Of a DNA stretch of 64,000 nucleotides, positions 44,771-54,480 are shown piece by piece. Both the position numbers and the translations under genes were made by a program. Each line of letters opens with the position of its first letter. Positions within the stretch are counted from its first letter, which is position 1. The notes under the pieces are model-generated. The model had not been told where the DNA came from and did not search any database. It was given only the letters and a program-made list of their open reading frames with translations. The stretch comes from Solibacillus sp. FSL H8-0538 (GTDB lineage: Bacteria; Bacillota; Bacilli; Bacillales_A; Planococcaceae), in NCBI RefSeq assembly GCF_038003525.1, contig NZ_JBBOPI010000001.1:2845001-2909000 (forward strand), read 5' to 3'.

Positions 44771-45874
44771 CTATTCGACATATGTAACATAATCTGTTTC
44801 CACTTTTTCGACTTGGACGTCGGGATATTCTGCTAAACTCATTTCATATGTAGCGGTTAACATAGTTTCGTCTTCTTGAAAAACACGTACCCAAGGGCGA
44901 GCAGGGTTGTCCATATTTTGCTTTGAAACAATTCCGCGGCGTAGATCTGATAGAACAACAATACAGCCATTTGGATAATGGACAATGCTTCGTTTTAAAG
45001 CCTCGACAACACGTGCATCATAAATTTTTCCACTCCCACCCTCAATGATAGCAATTCCTTGAGAAGGAAGCATTTTTTCACGGTATACACGGTTTGAAGT
45101 AACTGCATCAAACACATCTGCTACACCAATAACTTTGGCAAAAGGATGGATTTCAAAATCAACAATGCCTCGTGGGTAACCACTACCATCAATTCGTTCG
45201 TGATGCTGGAACGCACAATGTGCCACTAAGAGTGACACTGAATGTAAATTTCTGAGTAGATCAAAGCCGTAACGTGTATGCTGCTTCATGACCTCAAATT
45301 CCTCTGTTGTTAAACGTCCAGGCTTAAATAAAATCTCTGATGGAATGAGTAATTTACCAACATCATGCAGCATGGCGCCAATGCCAATTAACCGTAAATC
45401 TTCGTATGAATAACCCATTTCTTTTGCAATCGCGATTGAATAAAGCGTTACTTGAAATGAATGTTGATACAAATATTCATCATATAGATACGCATCCGTT
45501 AATACAGTTAGAATTTCTTTACTATCTAAAATCGAATTTAATAAATCTTCAACGATTGATCCAATTACCTTTGATTGTTGATCAAGTACATACGATGCTT
45601 GACCCGACTTCACTTGTTTCACGGCAATAAATGAATCTGTAATATTTTTTACAGCTTTAATACGCTTGGCAGGAGAAACCGTTTCCTCTACTTCAATACC
45701 TGTTGAAATTTTATCTTCAATGTATAAATAACGTATATTCAACTGCCTTAATCGATCGATAATACGTTCACTGACTACAGCATCTTTTTGCAACAAAGGA
45801 TGACCAGCTTCATTCCAAATAGTCCTACCAACTACCATGCCTGCTTTAAGAACATTAATTGATATTAGTCGCAT
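44771..45874 (-). CDS. HD-GYP domain phosphodiesterase
   Basis: 367 residues. N-terminal DUF3391-like or unassigned region (1-100), then an HD-GYP domain with HSFQVTLYS, LHDVGKLLIP and HHERIDGSGYPRGI, all canonical. Predicted to hydrolyse c-di-GMP in the cytoplasm using two metals. It differs from the EAL-like protein at 35052, whose active site is degraded. No membrane segment. Weak SD ggggaaaag. It ends at a terminator in front of yunB. Confidence 0.92.
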   Translation of the reverse strand: MRLISINVLKAGMVVGRTIWNEAGHPLLQKDAVVSERIIDRLRQLNIRYLYIEDKISTGIEVEETVSPAKRIKAVKNITDSFIAVKQVKSGQASYVLDQQSKVIGSIVEDLLNSILDSKEILTVLTDAYLYDEYLYQHSFQVTLYSIAIAKEMGYSYEDLRLIGIGAMLHDVGKLLIPSEILFKPGRLTTEEFEVMKQHTRYGFDLLRNLHSVSLLVAHCAFQHHERIDGSGYPRGIVDFEIHPFAKVIGVADVFDAVTSNRVYREKMLPSQGIAIIEGGSGKIYDARVVEALKRSIVHYPNGCIVVLSDLRRGIVSKQNMDNPARPWVRVFQEDETMLTATYEMSLAEYPDVQVEKVETDYVTYVE

Positions 45875-45960
45875 CTATATACTTTTCCCCATTCCATCTA
45901 CTACATTACGTATTATTATAAAGACAAATTTAAAAATATGAAAGTAATGCCAAAAATTTG

Positions 45961-47325
45961 TTATTTAAATTTCATTTTACACGATTCTCGAAAAATATCA
46001 CGTAAAAATAATGGTAGAAAATACTCTTTTTTCGCATATTTAAAATTTGGAAAGAAATAACCAAATGTAAATAAATCAAGTGTTGCCAATTTGTATATTT
46101 TTTCTGGGTCTGCTACTTGACCATTTACAATGAGTTCTCGTTTGTCATTCATCTTGAAGCTGTACGTTAATAGCTTACCGAAGATGACTCCACGGAAACC
46201 AAGTCCTTTAATTTCAAGCAATGGCCATTCTTCATTTTTCGTCTGTAAAAATACTTCTTTTAATTCACTACCAGTTAAATGTAAGACACAAGTATTTATC
46301 GGATGTGGTAAAATTTTGTGAATATCATAAGCGGAAATATCTCCTTTATTCATATCTTCCACAAAAATACCCGCATTAAACATGGCACAGTCAGCCTGCG
46401 TATAATCTAATAGTGCATGGGCGAATAGATTGGATAGCTGTGAGCGGTGAAACCATTCTTTAAAATACGTTTTCGTCGTCGTAAAGTATGGTTGCTCGAG
46501 CAATGTTTTGGCGTGTTCATGTAGCGTATTTAGCCACGCCGTTTCTCCGTCTACTTCAGGCAATAATGCATTTTCGTAAAGTGTATCCAGCTTGTCCACA
46601 ATGCACTTGCTATCATGATCAAATTCAATTGTCAAATGCCCTATAAATTGGCCAAATTTCCCTCCACCTGTAAGTAATACGTCGTTCACTAGCTTGCCTT
46701 CAGGTAAAATATGATGTGTATGAGAGCCGAAAATTACGTCTATAGCTGCACATTCCTTTGCAAGTAACTCATCTTCTGTAATACCTAAATGCGATAAGCA
46801 TAAAATAATATCTACTTGGTCACGCAAGCTTATTGCCAGTTCGATTAACTTTGCACGCGGCTCGCTCACTTCCCAATTTAGCGCCCGGTAAAATGCATCA
46901 AATTGAGCTGTGGCACCAATGACCGCTATTTTCGTGCCAAACTTTGTCGTTAAGATCGTATAAGGCTTGAGCCACTGAGGATTTTCGCCGTCTAAAGCTT
47001 GTAAATTAGCAACGACCACCTCAAATTCCGCCTCTGCATAAAGTGTTCGTAGCTCTTCGTAAGACAGTGTAATGCCTTCGTTATTGCCAATTGTGACAAC
47101 ATCATATTGGGCAGCATTTAGGATTTCGACATTACCCCGCCCAAGCGTCGCCTCTGTATAAATATTCGAACGATCCATATGATCACCGATATCGAATAAA
47201 AAGCTTGGCTCATTTCGTGTTGCATAAACTTTTCGCTGCGCTTTTATAAACGACTGCATCCGTGGCCAAAACCCAAAATGACTATGCAAATCATTTGTAT
47301 GAAAAAAATGAATCCTCTCGCGCAC
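45961..47325 (-). CDS. yunD: 5'-nucleotidase/cyclic phosphodiesterase-type metallophosphatase
   Basis: 454 residues from the GTG at 47325 (SD aaagaggtgg). Metallophosphatase domain: FHTNDLHSHFG, FLFDIGDHMDRSN, IGNNEGITLS, CLSHLGI and GSHTHHILPEG, then the C-terminal 5'-nucleotidase domain with MFNAGIF. No signal peptide, so it acts inside the cell, unlike secreted relatives. The natural substrate is unknown; family members hydrolyse nucleotides. It starts 22 bp after yunE on the same strand. Confidence 0.9.
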   Translation of the reverse strand: MRERIHFFHTNDLHSHFGFWPRMQSFIKAQRKVYATRNEPSFLFDIGDHMDRSNIYTEATLGRGNVEILNAAQYDVVTIGNNEGITLSYEELRTLYAEAEFEVVVANLQALDGENPQWLKPYTILTTKFGTKIAVIGATAQFDAFYRALNWEVSEPRAKLIELAISLRDQVDIILCLSHLGITEDELLAKECAAIDVIFGSHTHHILPEGKLVNDVLLTGGGKFGQFIGHLTIEFDHDSKCIVDKLDTLYENALLPEVDGETAWLNTLHEHAKTLLEQPYFTTTKTYFKEWFHRSQLSNLFAHALLDYTQADCAMFNAGIFVEDMNKGDISAYDIHKILPHPINTCVLHLTGSELKEVFLQTKNEEWPLLEIKGLGFRGVIFGKLLTYSFKMNDKRELIVNGQVADPEKIYKLATLDLFTFGYFFPNFKYAKKEYFLPLFLRDIFRESCKMKFK

Positions 47326-47346
47326 TATGGCCACCTCTTTCAAAAG

Positions 47347-48168
47347 TTAAAGTAATCCATCTAAAATCGAACGAATTCCTACTATTAATAAAATAATACG
47401 CAACACAACAACGAGCGTATTAGAATTTAATTTTTTATTCAATTCTGCCCCTATTTTTGCCCCCATATAGGCAGCAGGAATAACCGGTAGCGTATAAATC
47501 CACTGCACATGCCCGAAGTAGATATGACTAGCTGAATTGACAAGTGCTGTTAAAAACACTAAAAACATCGACGTCGCAATCGCCACATGTGGTGGGAATA
47601 AAAATAAAATAAGCATAGCCGGTACAAGCATCGAGCCGCCACCAATACCAAAAAGTCCTGAAAGTATGCCCACAAAAAAAGTTAACATCAGGGCAAACCA
47701 AATCGGATAGCCGTAAACAAACTCTTTTCCTGCCGAGTCCACGTATAAACGCTTCGTTCCATGTTTAACAAACCACTGAACAGGTTTTAAACGGTCCCTC
47801 ACGAGTAAAATTGTTGCTAATACAATTAACAAAAGACCAAAATATAAATTAAATGATGGCAAATCAAGCCCTTTATTAATATAAGCACCAATTATTGTAC
47901 CTGGCACACTACCCGCAAAGAAAATAAAGCCTGATTTAAAATCAACCATTTTTGATTTTACATAGGAAATAGTTGATGCGAGCCCCGTAAAAATCATCAT
48001 AATAACCGATAAGCCAACTACCTTCTGCGGGGTCATATCCTGAATATAACCTAAATTAATGCCTACAAATATTGTTGCTGGCACTAAAATTACGCCACCA
48101 CCTAGTCCAACAAGCGCACCAACAGCGCCTGAACATAGTGCAATGACAAATAAAAATATGAACTCCAC
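47347..48168 (-). CDS. yunE: TauE/SafE family anion exporter
   Basis: 273 residues, eight hydrophobic segments in two repeats, each with the family motif (GALVGLGGGVILVPA and LFGIGGGSMLVPAMLI). TauE/SafE proteins export sulphite or organosulphonates; the substrate here is unknown. GTG start with SD aaggag. It lies 2 bp after the yunF remnant stop, as expected for a yunFED operon on this strand. Confidence 0.92.
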   Translation of the reverse strand: MEFIFLFVIALCSGAVGALVGLGGGVILVPATIFVGINLGYIQDMTPQKVVGLSVIMMIFTGLASTISYVKSKMVDFKSGFIFFAGSVPGTIIGAYINKGLDLPSFNLYFGLLLIVLATILLVRDRLKPVQWFVKHGTKRLYVDSAGKEFVYGYPIWFALMLTFFVGILSGLFGIGGGSMLVPAMLILFLFPPHVAIATSMFLVFLTALVNSASHIYFGHVQWIYTLPVIPAAYMGAKIGAELNKKLNSNTLVVVLRIILLIVGIRSILDGLL

Positions 48169-48170
48169 AA

Positions 48171-48518
48171 CTATTCTCCTTCAAACATGTTTAATTGCTT
48201 TGGTGATAATCCTTCATAATCTAGCTGTAACATCTGCTGTAAGCTTTTCGCATTCGCAGTTGCATGTCCCCCAGAGTTATTATTGAATAGCACGAAAACT
48301 TCCTTTGCTTGCTTTTGTAAAAACTGAATTTGTGTGCTAAGACCTTGTAGCTCTGACTCATTATAATCGTATAAAAATCGAACCTTGCGCCAATTTTCGT
48401 TATTGCCGATATTGCGCCAGCCATGTATATTGCGTCCATGAATACGTACGAGCGCTGTACTCGCTGTCGCAATTGCAACAAACGGAACCGATCCTACACC
48501 TGCTTGCGGTTCAACGCA
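48171..48518 (-). pseudogene. yunF: Truncated yunF (DUF72), C-terminal 115 codons only
   Basis: Minus-strand translation in one frame gives a DUF72 C-terminus: EPQAGVGSVPFVAIATAS, LVRIHGRNIHGW, VRFLYDYNESEL, KEVFVLFNNNSGGHATANA and ending LNMFEGE, then TAG at 48171. Intact members have about 150 further N-terminal residues. Here homology stops at 48518, next to a TAA. No start codon remains, so the gene is broken. This is where the conserved chromosome order ends. Confidence 0.9.
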
Positions 48519-48686
48519 TTATATTAGATAACCCGTTGGGTGAAATTAACCTTTTCCTTTATTATCATATGTTATATCAATTTCCACACAATAAGACTTG
48601 GGTGGAATAAATTAAAAAACACATTTTTTGTTTATTTCATTGTATCTAATACATATTTATTCACCAAGGTATCGCTCTTTTCTAAG

Positions 48687-48815
48687 CTAAAAGAATAAAA
48701 TTCTTTTACGATTTAATTTCTTCAATAACTGTAGAACCTCCTCTGTGTTTGCTCTTCTGTTCAACTCTTTTCCGATATAGTTGAAATACGAGAATAAACC
48801 CTGGCTTTTCTTTCA
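48687..48815 (-). pseudogene. Possible short gene remnant
   Basis: A minus-strand frame without start codon reads KKSQGLFSYFNYIGKELN, then RRANTEEVLQLLKKLN, then a stop. It looks protein-like but matches nothing I recognise. The rest of 48519-48926 is AT-rich without genes. Confidence 0.25.
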
Positions 48816-48852
48816 AACTTTTTCACCATAGACCCTCCTGCTCTGATGAATA

Positions 48853-48889
48853 AAAGAAGACCACAAATTAAGAGTGGTCATTCTTCTTA
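48853..48889 (-). terminator. Terminator of the HNH gene
   Basis: gaccac / gtggtc core extended by A-T pairs, T-rich tail on the minus strand. Confidence 0.65.
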
Positions 48890-48926
48890 AATAAATATCC
48901 CATTGAAAAAATTCTAATGAGTCAAA

Positions 48927-49265
48927 TTAAACATTTAAACTCTGCTTTAATGGAATAAATATGTTTTCATAATTAAATCGAACACATACACTTGAGAATT
49001 CATGTTCTAGAACTTTTAATTCTGTATTGTGTATTTCACTTTTTTCGTCAATATGAATAATCCTCTTAGGATTCATTGGGTCTAAAGCTATTATACCAAG
49101 GTCAAACAAAGTGTGATGATTCGGGCATAATGCAATCATATTAGGCAAATCATCCATTCCATTATGCTCTGTTCCATGAGGCTGTATATGATGGACTTCC
49201 GAATAAGAAATCGAATCTATTAAAGTAAAACTTGTTCCACATATTTGACAAGTATTATTGTACAT
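48927..49265 (-). CDS. HNH endonuclease domain, probably the C-terminal part of a frameshifted gene
   Basis: 112 residues with CQICG, EVHHIQPHG, MDDLPNMIALCPNHHTLFD: a complete zinc-containing HNH nuclease site (Cys pairs plus HH and N/H residues). The ATG at 49265 has no SD and sits on a run of seven A (minus strand). The upstream frame runs VKEIKK to the same run, so one indel would give a single protein VKEIKK-MYNNTCQICG. Probably a restriction-type or homing nuclease domain in a broken or frameshifting gene. Confidence 0.7.
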   Translation of the reverse strand: MYNNTCQICGTSFTLIDSISYSEVHHIQPHGTEHNGMDDLPNMIALCPNHHTLFDLGIIALDPMNPKRIIHIDEKSEIHNTELKVLEHEFSSVCVRFNYENIFIPLKQSLNV

Positions 49266-49978
49266 TTTTTTATTTCTTTCACCTTTTTGGAGTCTCTATG
49301 CCGCTTCATAAGAATGTGGAGTAGTAGCTTATCTTGTTCATCCTCCAATTTTTCTTCTTCATCACTGGAGGTTTCTTCGTTATCATTTTCAAATGATGAA
49401 GTTTGATTAAAAAAATCGTTAAAACCGTAATATATCGTATGGTTTGTTGATTCACAATAATTTCCAAAAGCTTTTTGGATGAACTCTGGAAAACCAAATA
49501 CCTCAATAATCCCATGCAGTGATGCACCTGATGAATTTAATAGTGAATGGTAAACCATATTCGTTTTTAAATGTTTTGCTTTTAAGATATTATTTAAATT
49601 CATTTGAACTGAAATATGTTTAAGTGAATAATTTAACAATTCGTGAGGTTGCTTCGGCTTTTGCCTCCAAAGGTTTTTGTCATATTTAAGATTACGGTTA
49701 TCCCATATTACATAGATAAAGTCATCTTCACTAACAGATGCATTTATTCTACGCTCATAATATTTTCTTATATACTCTGCACATTTTCCTCTTATTATAA
49801 TTCTTGGAATTGTTGATTTTTTTGAGTAATTAGGGACAGTTACAAAATCATTAGATATTTCCACATTTTCTAACTTTAAAGGAACAGGTGTATTATTGCT
49901 CTTAGAAAAATCACCAGTATCATAACCAGCAGATAAACAAAGGGCAATACATGCCTTTATTGTTGTAATGCCATCATA
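49220..49978 (-). pseudogene. N-terminal part of the frameshifted HNH nuclease gene
   Basis: A minus-strand frame is open from 49978 (after a TGA) to 49220. It contains DGITTIKACIALCLSAGYDT upstream of the only plausible start (GTG at 49864), then a helical region of about 215 residues with an acidic stretch (ENDNEETSSDEEEKLEDEQD). No SD is near 49864. The protein-like sequence upstream implies lost N-terminal codons. Family not recognised; the HNH domain follows in another frame. Confidence 0.6.
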
Positions 49979-50054
49979 TCAACATAATTTTAAGTGTACA
50001 TAATCAATTTTTTTATTAAAACCCTTTAATCCCAAATATATCATCAATTAAATC

Positions 50055-50104
50055 AATATGTACATAAAAAATCGATGTACATATTAATCATTTAATATGT
50101 ACAG
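50055..50104. repeat. Inverted and direct copies of aatatgtac(at)
   Basis: A perfect 11-bp inverted repeat (aatatgtacat / atgtacatatt) with a 9-base loop at 50055-50085 and a further copy aatatgtac at 50094. It could be an operator or protein-binding array. The 49979-50202 gap otherwise holds only a terminator. Confidence 0.5.
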
Positions 50105-50130
50105 TTTTGATTCTAGCATCTAAATTTATT

Positions 50131-50174
50131 AAAAAAAAGTTCACTTGCATTAAGTTAATGCAAGTGAACTTTCA
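50131..50174 (-). terminator. Terminator of the 50203 gene
   Basis: aaagttcacttgcatt / aatgcaagtgaacttt arms, eight-T tail on the minus strand. Confidence 0.9.
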
Positions 50175-50202
50175 AAGTAATTTATATTTTTAATAGCCGC
50201 AT

Positions 50203-50640
50203 TTAACCTAACTTCAACATCCCTGTTTTACAAAAGAACATTAATAGATCACTGAAGAATTTTTCGAACTTGATGTATAAAGTGACTTTAGCATCTATTT
50301 CTTCACCGTTACATTCAATTACTACTAGCCGATCTTTTATTATCGAGGTCATTTTCGAAGTTTCACTGTATGTTAGAACTTCTATTATTGCACCTTTTCT
50401 TAAGTTGTCTAATTTTTCATCCCAATCATATCGATCACTATCATATTTTTGGTAATGCTTCACTAGGCGAATTGAAACTTCCCCACTCTTAATGTCATAT
50501 TCAATATCCCCATGATTTAAAAAATCAATTACAATATCCATTTCTTCATCTGATCCGTAAAAGTAATACTTATATACATCATTGCTCATTACAGAACAAA
50601 GCTCTGAGAACTTCTTATTAAAATTATCTGTATTAACCAT
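50203..50640 (-). CDS. Unknown 145-residue protein
   Basis: A charged, soluble alpha/beta protein (SDEEMDIVIDFLNHGDIEYD, SGEVSIRLVKHYQKYDSDRY). No motif recognised, no membrane segment until a weakly hydrophobic C-terminus (FFSDLLMFFCKTGMLKLG). SD aaggag is 12 bases from the ATG. It is divergent from the XRE gene at 50824 and may be regulated by it (inference). Confidence 0.65.
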   Translation of the reverse strand: MVNTDNFNKKFSELCSVMSNDVYKYYFYGSDEEMDIVIDFLNHGDIEYDIKSGEVSIRLVKHYQKYDSDRYDWDEKLDNLRKGAIIEVLTYSETSKMTSIIKDRLVVIECNGEEIDAKVTLYIKFEKFFSDLLMFFCKTGMLKLG

Positions 50641-50823
50641 CTCTTCACTTCTCTCCTTACATGGTCACCTCATGCTATTTGCACATTTAAATTAGGTATT
50701 CACATCTTAATACTAAAAGATATTATAAAGCAAACGAAATTACCTTATAAGTTAAATATTTTATATTTAAGTAGTATTTTATGTTTCTTCTAGCTCAATT
50801 AGGCTTTAATTGAGGTGATTCAA

Positions 50824-51174
50824 ATGAATTTAACAAAAAGAGTAGGTATGAACATTAGGGCAATAAGAAAGGCTCAAAAACTAACAATCGATGAATTAGC
50901 AGAGATGTGCGATTTTCAAGCTCCCTACTTATCAGACGTTGAACGTGGCGAAAGAAATATTACGTTACAAACATTAACGAAAATATTAGACGCTCTACAG
51001 GTCGATGCAGCGAATGTGCTCATACCCGAAGCAAGAGCACAACCTGATTCACCGAACAGTAGAAATGAGATTTTAAGCCTTTTAATAAATACACTGGAAG
51101 ATAAAGATGAAGATGATATTCGCATGTTATTGAATGTATCTAATGAGATTTTTGGTCGATTTAAGGGAAATTAA
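50824..51174 (+). CDS. XRE-family regulator of the island
   Basis: 117 residues from ATG 50824 (SD gaggtg). The HTH (about 5-65: LTIDELAEMCDFQAPYLSDVERG) resembles SinR/SlrR-type regulators, followed by a short helical tail with EDKDEDDIRMLLNVS, perhaps for dimerisation. It lies between the unknown gene and the nuclease/ATPase set, a usual place for the control protein of a defence or mobile module. Confidence 0.85.
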   Translation: MNLTKRVGMNIRAIRKAQKLTIDELAEMCDFQAPYLSDVERGERNITLQTLTKILDALQVDAANVLIPEARAQPDSPNSRNEILSLLINTLEDKDEDDIRMLLNVSNEIFGRFKGN

Positions 51175-51327
51175 AAGTGGCTTGGATCAAGAGGAGAAGC
51201 TCTTCAGAAAAATGCGGATTTGTAACGCTAAGAATATACAGGATTTTATACAGAATGAGGAATACGTTTTGTAAGCACAAATTCAATCGTTTCAACGTTT
51301 TAAACACGCTGCATAAATATTGTTGAT

Positions 51328-51374
51328 AAGAAAAGCACGAAACGTTGATGTGACAACATTCGTGCTTTTTTCGT
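51328..51374 (+). terminator. Terminator after the XRE gene
   Basis: aaaagcacgaa / ttcgtgctttt arms with an inner gttg/caac stem and TTTTTT. A smaller hairpin cccaaac / gtttggg follows at 51381. Confidence 0.8.
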
Positions 51375-51448
51375 GTATTCCCAAACTTTTGTTTGGGAAA
51401 TTTCTTTCGCTTAACGTTGTAAATACATATAAATCTGACCGGACCCTT

Positions 51449-52759
51449 TTAGATTAAAGTTAAATCGAAAGGTATTTTTTGCGTATTTATTATATCACCA
51501 TCATTAAGTTCAAAAATCCGAGTTAAACCAGGTGCATATGAAGGACTTATGTTATTGGCGTTTTTAATTAAATAGGATTCAACTGTATTTTGGTAAATAT
51601 ATTTATTTTGCATCGTCATTTTTATTTTTTCGTTCTTGTTTCCAACCACAAGTTTTGGTGAGATCTTACTGGAACTTCCAATAGGGATAACGAAATCTAG
51701 AGTTTCGTTGGAATTCCAAGGGAATTGTCCATTTAAATTATAAATAGCTTCCACAGTAGTATTTAATATTAATGTGTCCTTAGTTGGATCATATAAAATA
51801 TGACTTTGTAAAAATATAATTCCTGAAGTTGAAGAATAATTATTTTTAAATCGCTTTAAAAAATGTTCACACACGTTTGTTATATCGAGATATCTAGGGA
51901 TTTTAATAACAGTAATATTTTTCTTATTGAGTTTAGTGACATCTTTAAATTTGGCATTCGCTTTTTTTATGATTCGGTCAATTCTTGATAGCTCATTTTC
52001 CAAACTAAAATCAAAAAAAGAAGTGTAATCATAACTTATATTATTAAGTGAGTAGCCTTGGGTACCAGGTATTGTAGGTAATCTATGTTTGAAAGAATAA
52101 TAATTATCAGAACAAATAAATTCAGTAGGTTCTTGTTGTTTAAAATATCTTTCTATATTTGCACCAAACATAAATTTAATTTGTTCCAGTGTAGGAAAAG
52201 AATCTATCCTATTTACTTGTGAGGTTAACGTCCAACCAGTAACATTATAATCTTTTTGAGCCTGAATAAATTTATTCTCGGTATCTTTTGAATATGTTTC
52301 GAATTCGTAGTAATTGTCGGAAGGAAGACAGACTTTACAGGAAACTTGCAATTCTGTGCCTTTTAAAGTTGTAATATCTAGATCATAACCTTGAGCTGAA
52401 GGTGGTAGTAGTTGAACTTTATATTTATTTTCAGAAAAAAGGGTACTGACTAAAAGTTCGAAAATATACCCATTTTGATTTGAAATTTGTTTTCCTAATA
52501 TTTCAGTTTTTTTTCCATCAAAATCCGTTCTCTTATGACCTTGTTTTCTTAAGTATAAAATTGAGTAGCCAATTAAATATAGTTCTGTGTCTGAAGCCCA
52601 ATTAGGGTTTTGCCACATTATTTGAATAGGGTGTGTTCCTTTTTCTTGATTAAGCCATTCTTTCCCCAGCCACCATTGACATGCAGCGTAGACTTTAATT
52701 AAATTTTTTCTAGAAATATGTTGACTTAAAGTAGATCCTATTTGTGAAATTCCCTTCAT
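51449..52759 (-). CDS. PD-(D/E)XK-like protein downstream of the ATPase (third gene of the set)
   Basis: 436 residues. An N-terminal helical region (about 10-90) is followed by a nuclease-like pattern: Glu101 in GYIFELLVSTLF, Asp126/128 in GYDLDITTLKG, and ELQVSCK (Lys142). This E...D...QxxxK layout fits a PD-(D/E)XK fold, but some ligands are non-canonical. The C-terminal half (about 240-436) is unrecognised. It has its own SD (aaaggag), 60 bp after the ATPase gene on the same strand, so it is probably co-transcribed. Nuclease activity is inference. Confidence 0.7.
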   Translation of the reverse strand: MKGISQIGSTLSQHISRKNLIKVYAACQWWLGKEWLNQEKGTHPIQIMWQNPNWASDTELYLIGYSILYLRKQGHKRTDFDGKKTEILGKQISNQNGYIFELLVSTLFSENKYKVQLLPPSAQGYDLDITTLKGTELQVSCKVCLPSDNYYEFETYSKDTENKFIQAQKDYNVTGWTLTSQVNRIDSFPTLEQIKFMFGANIERYFKQQEPTEFICSDNYYSFKHRLPTIPGTQGYSLNNISYDYTSFFDFSLENELSRIDRIIKKANAKFKDVTKLNKKNITVIKIPRYLDITNVCEHFLKRFKNNYSSTSGIIFLQSHILYDPTKDTLILNTTVEAIYNLNGQFPWNSNETLDFVIPIGSSSKISPKLVVGNKNEKIKMTMQNKYIYQNTVESYLIKNANNISPSYAPGLTRIFELNDGDIINTQKIPFDLTLI

Positions 52760-52818
52760 AATATACTCCTTTTATTTAGTGGAAATATTGTATACTTATA
52801 TAAATTTTATTCGCTATC

Positions 52819-54480
52819 TTACAATAAAAAATCAAACCATTTCACTAAGTCTCTATTATTATGTGAAACATCTTCTAAAATTGGTTTTTCTAAAAATATA
52901 ATGTTATATTCTATTGCTGAGTCTAAGTAATTTAAATTCTCTTCTATTATAGAGAAAAATATTTGTCTATTAAGACTAAAAAGGTTATTTTCAACATATT
53001 TAAACATTGCTGATTTAAATTCTTGTGAAGTTTCATTTTTAATAAAAGAGTCCATACCAAATGGCAATATATAATTAGAATGACTAACAATAATATTAAA
53101 ATAGATAATATATAGTGCTAAAATATTTTGATTGGCATCATTACCACTCGATTTAATTTCTCTAAAATCGAAATATTCAATCGCATTTAGATTAATTTCT
53201 TTCAACTGAAGATTAGCTTTATTTTTCAATTGCTGAAACAAAGTTTTACTTTTTATGGATTTTTCTTTGATTGTTTTTTTTCTATCACTAATTGACTTAG
53301 CTATTTCATTTTTTCTTTCTGTCTTAGTTAAAATTTCATTTTTTATTATTCGTTCTGTAAATAAATAATTTTGAGCCAATCTTTTATTAGTTTCTAACTC
53401 GATATAATGATTTACATTTGCTGATTTTTCTAATTCAATTAGCGATTCTTTAAGCCTTGTATATAAATTAGTATTTTCTACTTTTATGTTTATAAGAAAC
53501 TCTAATTTATTTTCAAATTTATTTAATTCATTCTGTTTTATATCTACTTGATGATTAATTTCAAATAAATTGTTTCTTATTTTTAATCGTGTTAGAGACT
53601 GTTCATATGTTAGTTTTGAATTACAATGCTTACACTCATATTTTATTTCCGTCTGTATTTCCTTATAACTAGCTGCTAATTTTTCCAATTCGTTTATATC
53701 GTATTTCAAAGTGTCAATCTTCTTTTGGATTGTAAAAACTTTATTATTATTTTCAGCAATTACTATTCCAATCTCATTAAATTTATTTAGATGTTCCTCT
53801 ATTTGTTTTTGATAATACTTTATATCAATTTCTTTATTTTGATTTGTGGCTATATATTTTTGCTGGGATTCTAATAAAATTAAAGAACTCAATTTCCGAT
53901 TAGCAGTTAAAATTTCTTTCGACAAATTTGCTTTTTTAACTTCTAATTCGATAATATCGGCATTAGATAAACCTATGTAATACTCTAAAACATCTTTAAC
54001 TATATTACTGTATCTACCATAAGAATCAGATGAATTCTTAAAAATATAACCACTCCATGATTTATCTTGATCTACATAAAACGGTAACAAAACCTCACTT
54101 GCATATACGCTTTTTAATTCTTCGCTCATTTTTTCTTTTGAAAGAATATTAATTCCTATCTTATTTTGTAACCATACTGAATATTCCATTTCTGTTAATG
54201 GAGATTTCTCTTCATCAATGTAAAATAAATTTTTTAATCTAGTAATTTTATACTCAGTTCCATTAAATAAAATACAGACTTGGACTACTTTATTATCTAT
54301 TTCCCAACCTTTTGGAAATATTTTAATTGAATAACCTAAACTATAATACAAAGTTTTCATTAAACTAGATTTACCAACAATATTTCCTTTACTAACAAAC
54401 AAGTTCACCTGAGATGTGAATTCAAATTTATTGATTTTTTTATCTACAAAATCATAAATTACTAGATGCTGTATTTCCAA
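52819..54480 (-). CDS. SMC/Rad50-like ATPase with a CxxC hook (LmuB/ABC-type defence ATPase)
   Basis: 553 residues from the TTG at 54480 (gggag SD at 8 bases; GTG 54489 overlaps it). Walker A GNIVGKSS (32-39). A long coiled coil is broken at its centre by CKHC (283-286), a zinc-hook arrangement as in Rad50 and RloC. Near the C-terminus come a signature-like SSGNDANQN and LPFGMDSF at the Walker B position. It probably dimerises and senses DNA. It overlaps the nuclease gene by 29 bp, so the two are tightly coupled. Confidence 0.8.
   Translation of the reverse strand: MEIQHLVIYDFVDKKINKFEFTSQVNLFVSKGNIVGKSSLMKTLYYSLGYSIKIFPKGWEIDNKVVQVCILFNGTEYKITRLKNLFYIDEEKSPLTEMEYSVWLQNKIGINILSKEKMSEELKSVYASEVLLPFYVDQDKSWSGYIFKNSSDSYGRYSNIVKDVLEYYIGLSNADIIELEVKKANLSKEILTANRKLSSLILLESQQKYIATNQNKEIDIKYYQKQIEEHLNKFNEIGIVIAENNNKVFTIQKKIDTLKYDINELEKLAASYKEIQTEIKYECKHCNSKLTYEQSLTRLKIRNNLFEINHQVDIKQNELNKFENKLEFLINIKVENTNLYTRLKESLIELEKSANVNHYIELETNKRLAQNYLFTERIIKNEILTKTERKNEIAKSISDRKKTIKEKSIKSKTLFQQLKNKANLQLKEINLNAIEYFDFREIKSSGNDANQNILALYIIYFNIIVSHSNYILPFGMDSFIKNETSQEFKSAMFKYVENNLFSLNRQIFFSIIEENLNYLDSAIEYNIIFLEKPILEDVSHNNRDLVKWFDFLL

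Noticed and set aside
48221-48481. 86-codon minus-strand ORF near the island edge
   Set aside because: It is the wrong frame of the yunF remnant; the DUF72 sequence is in the neighbouring frame.
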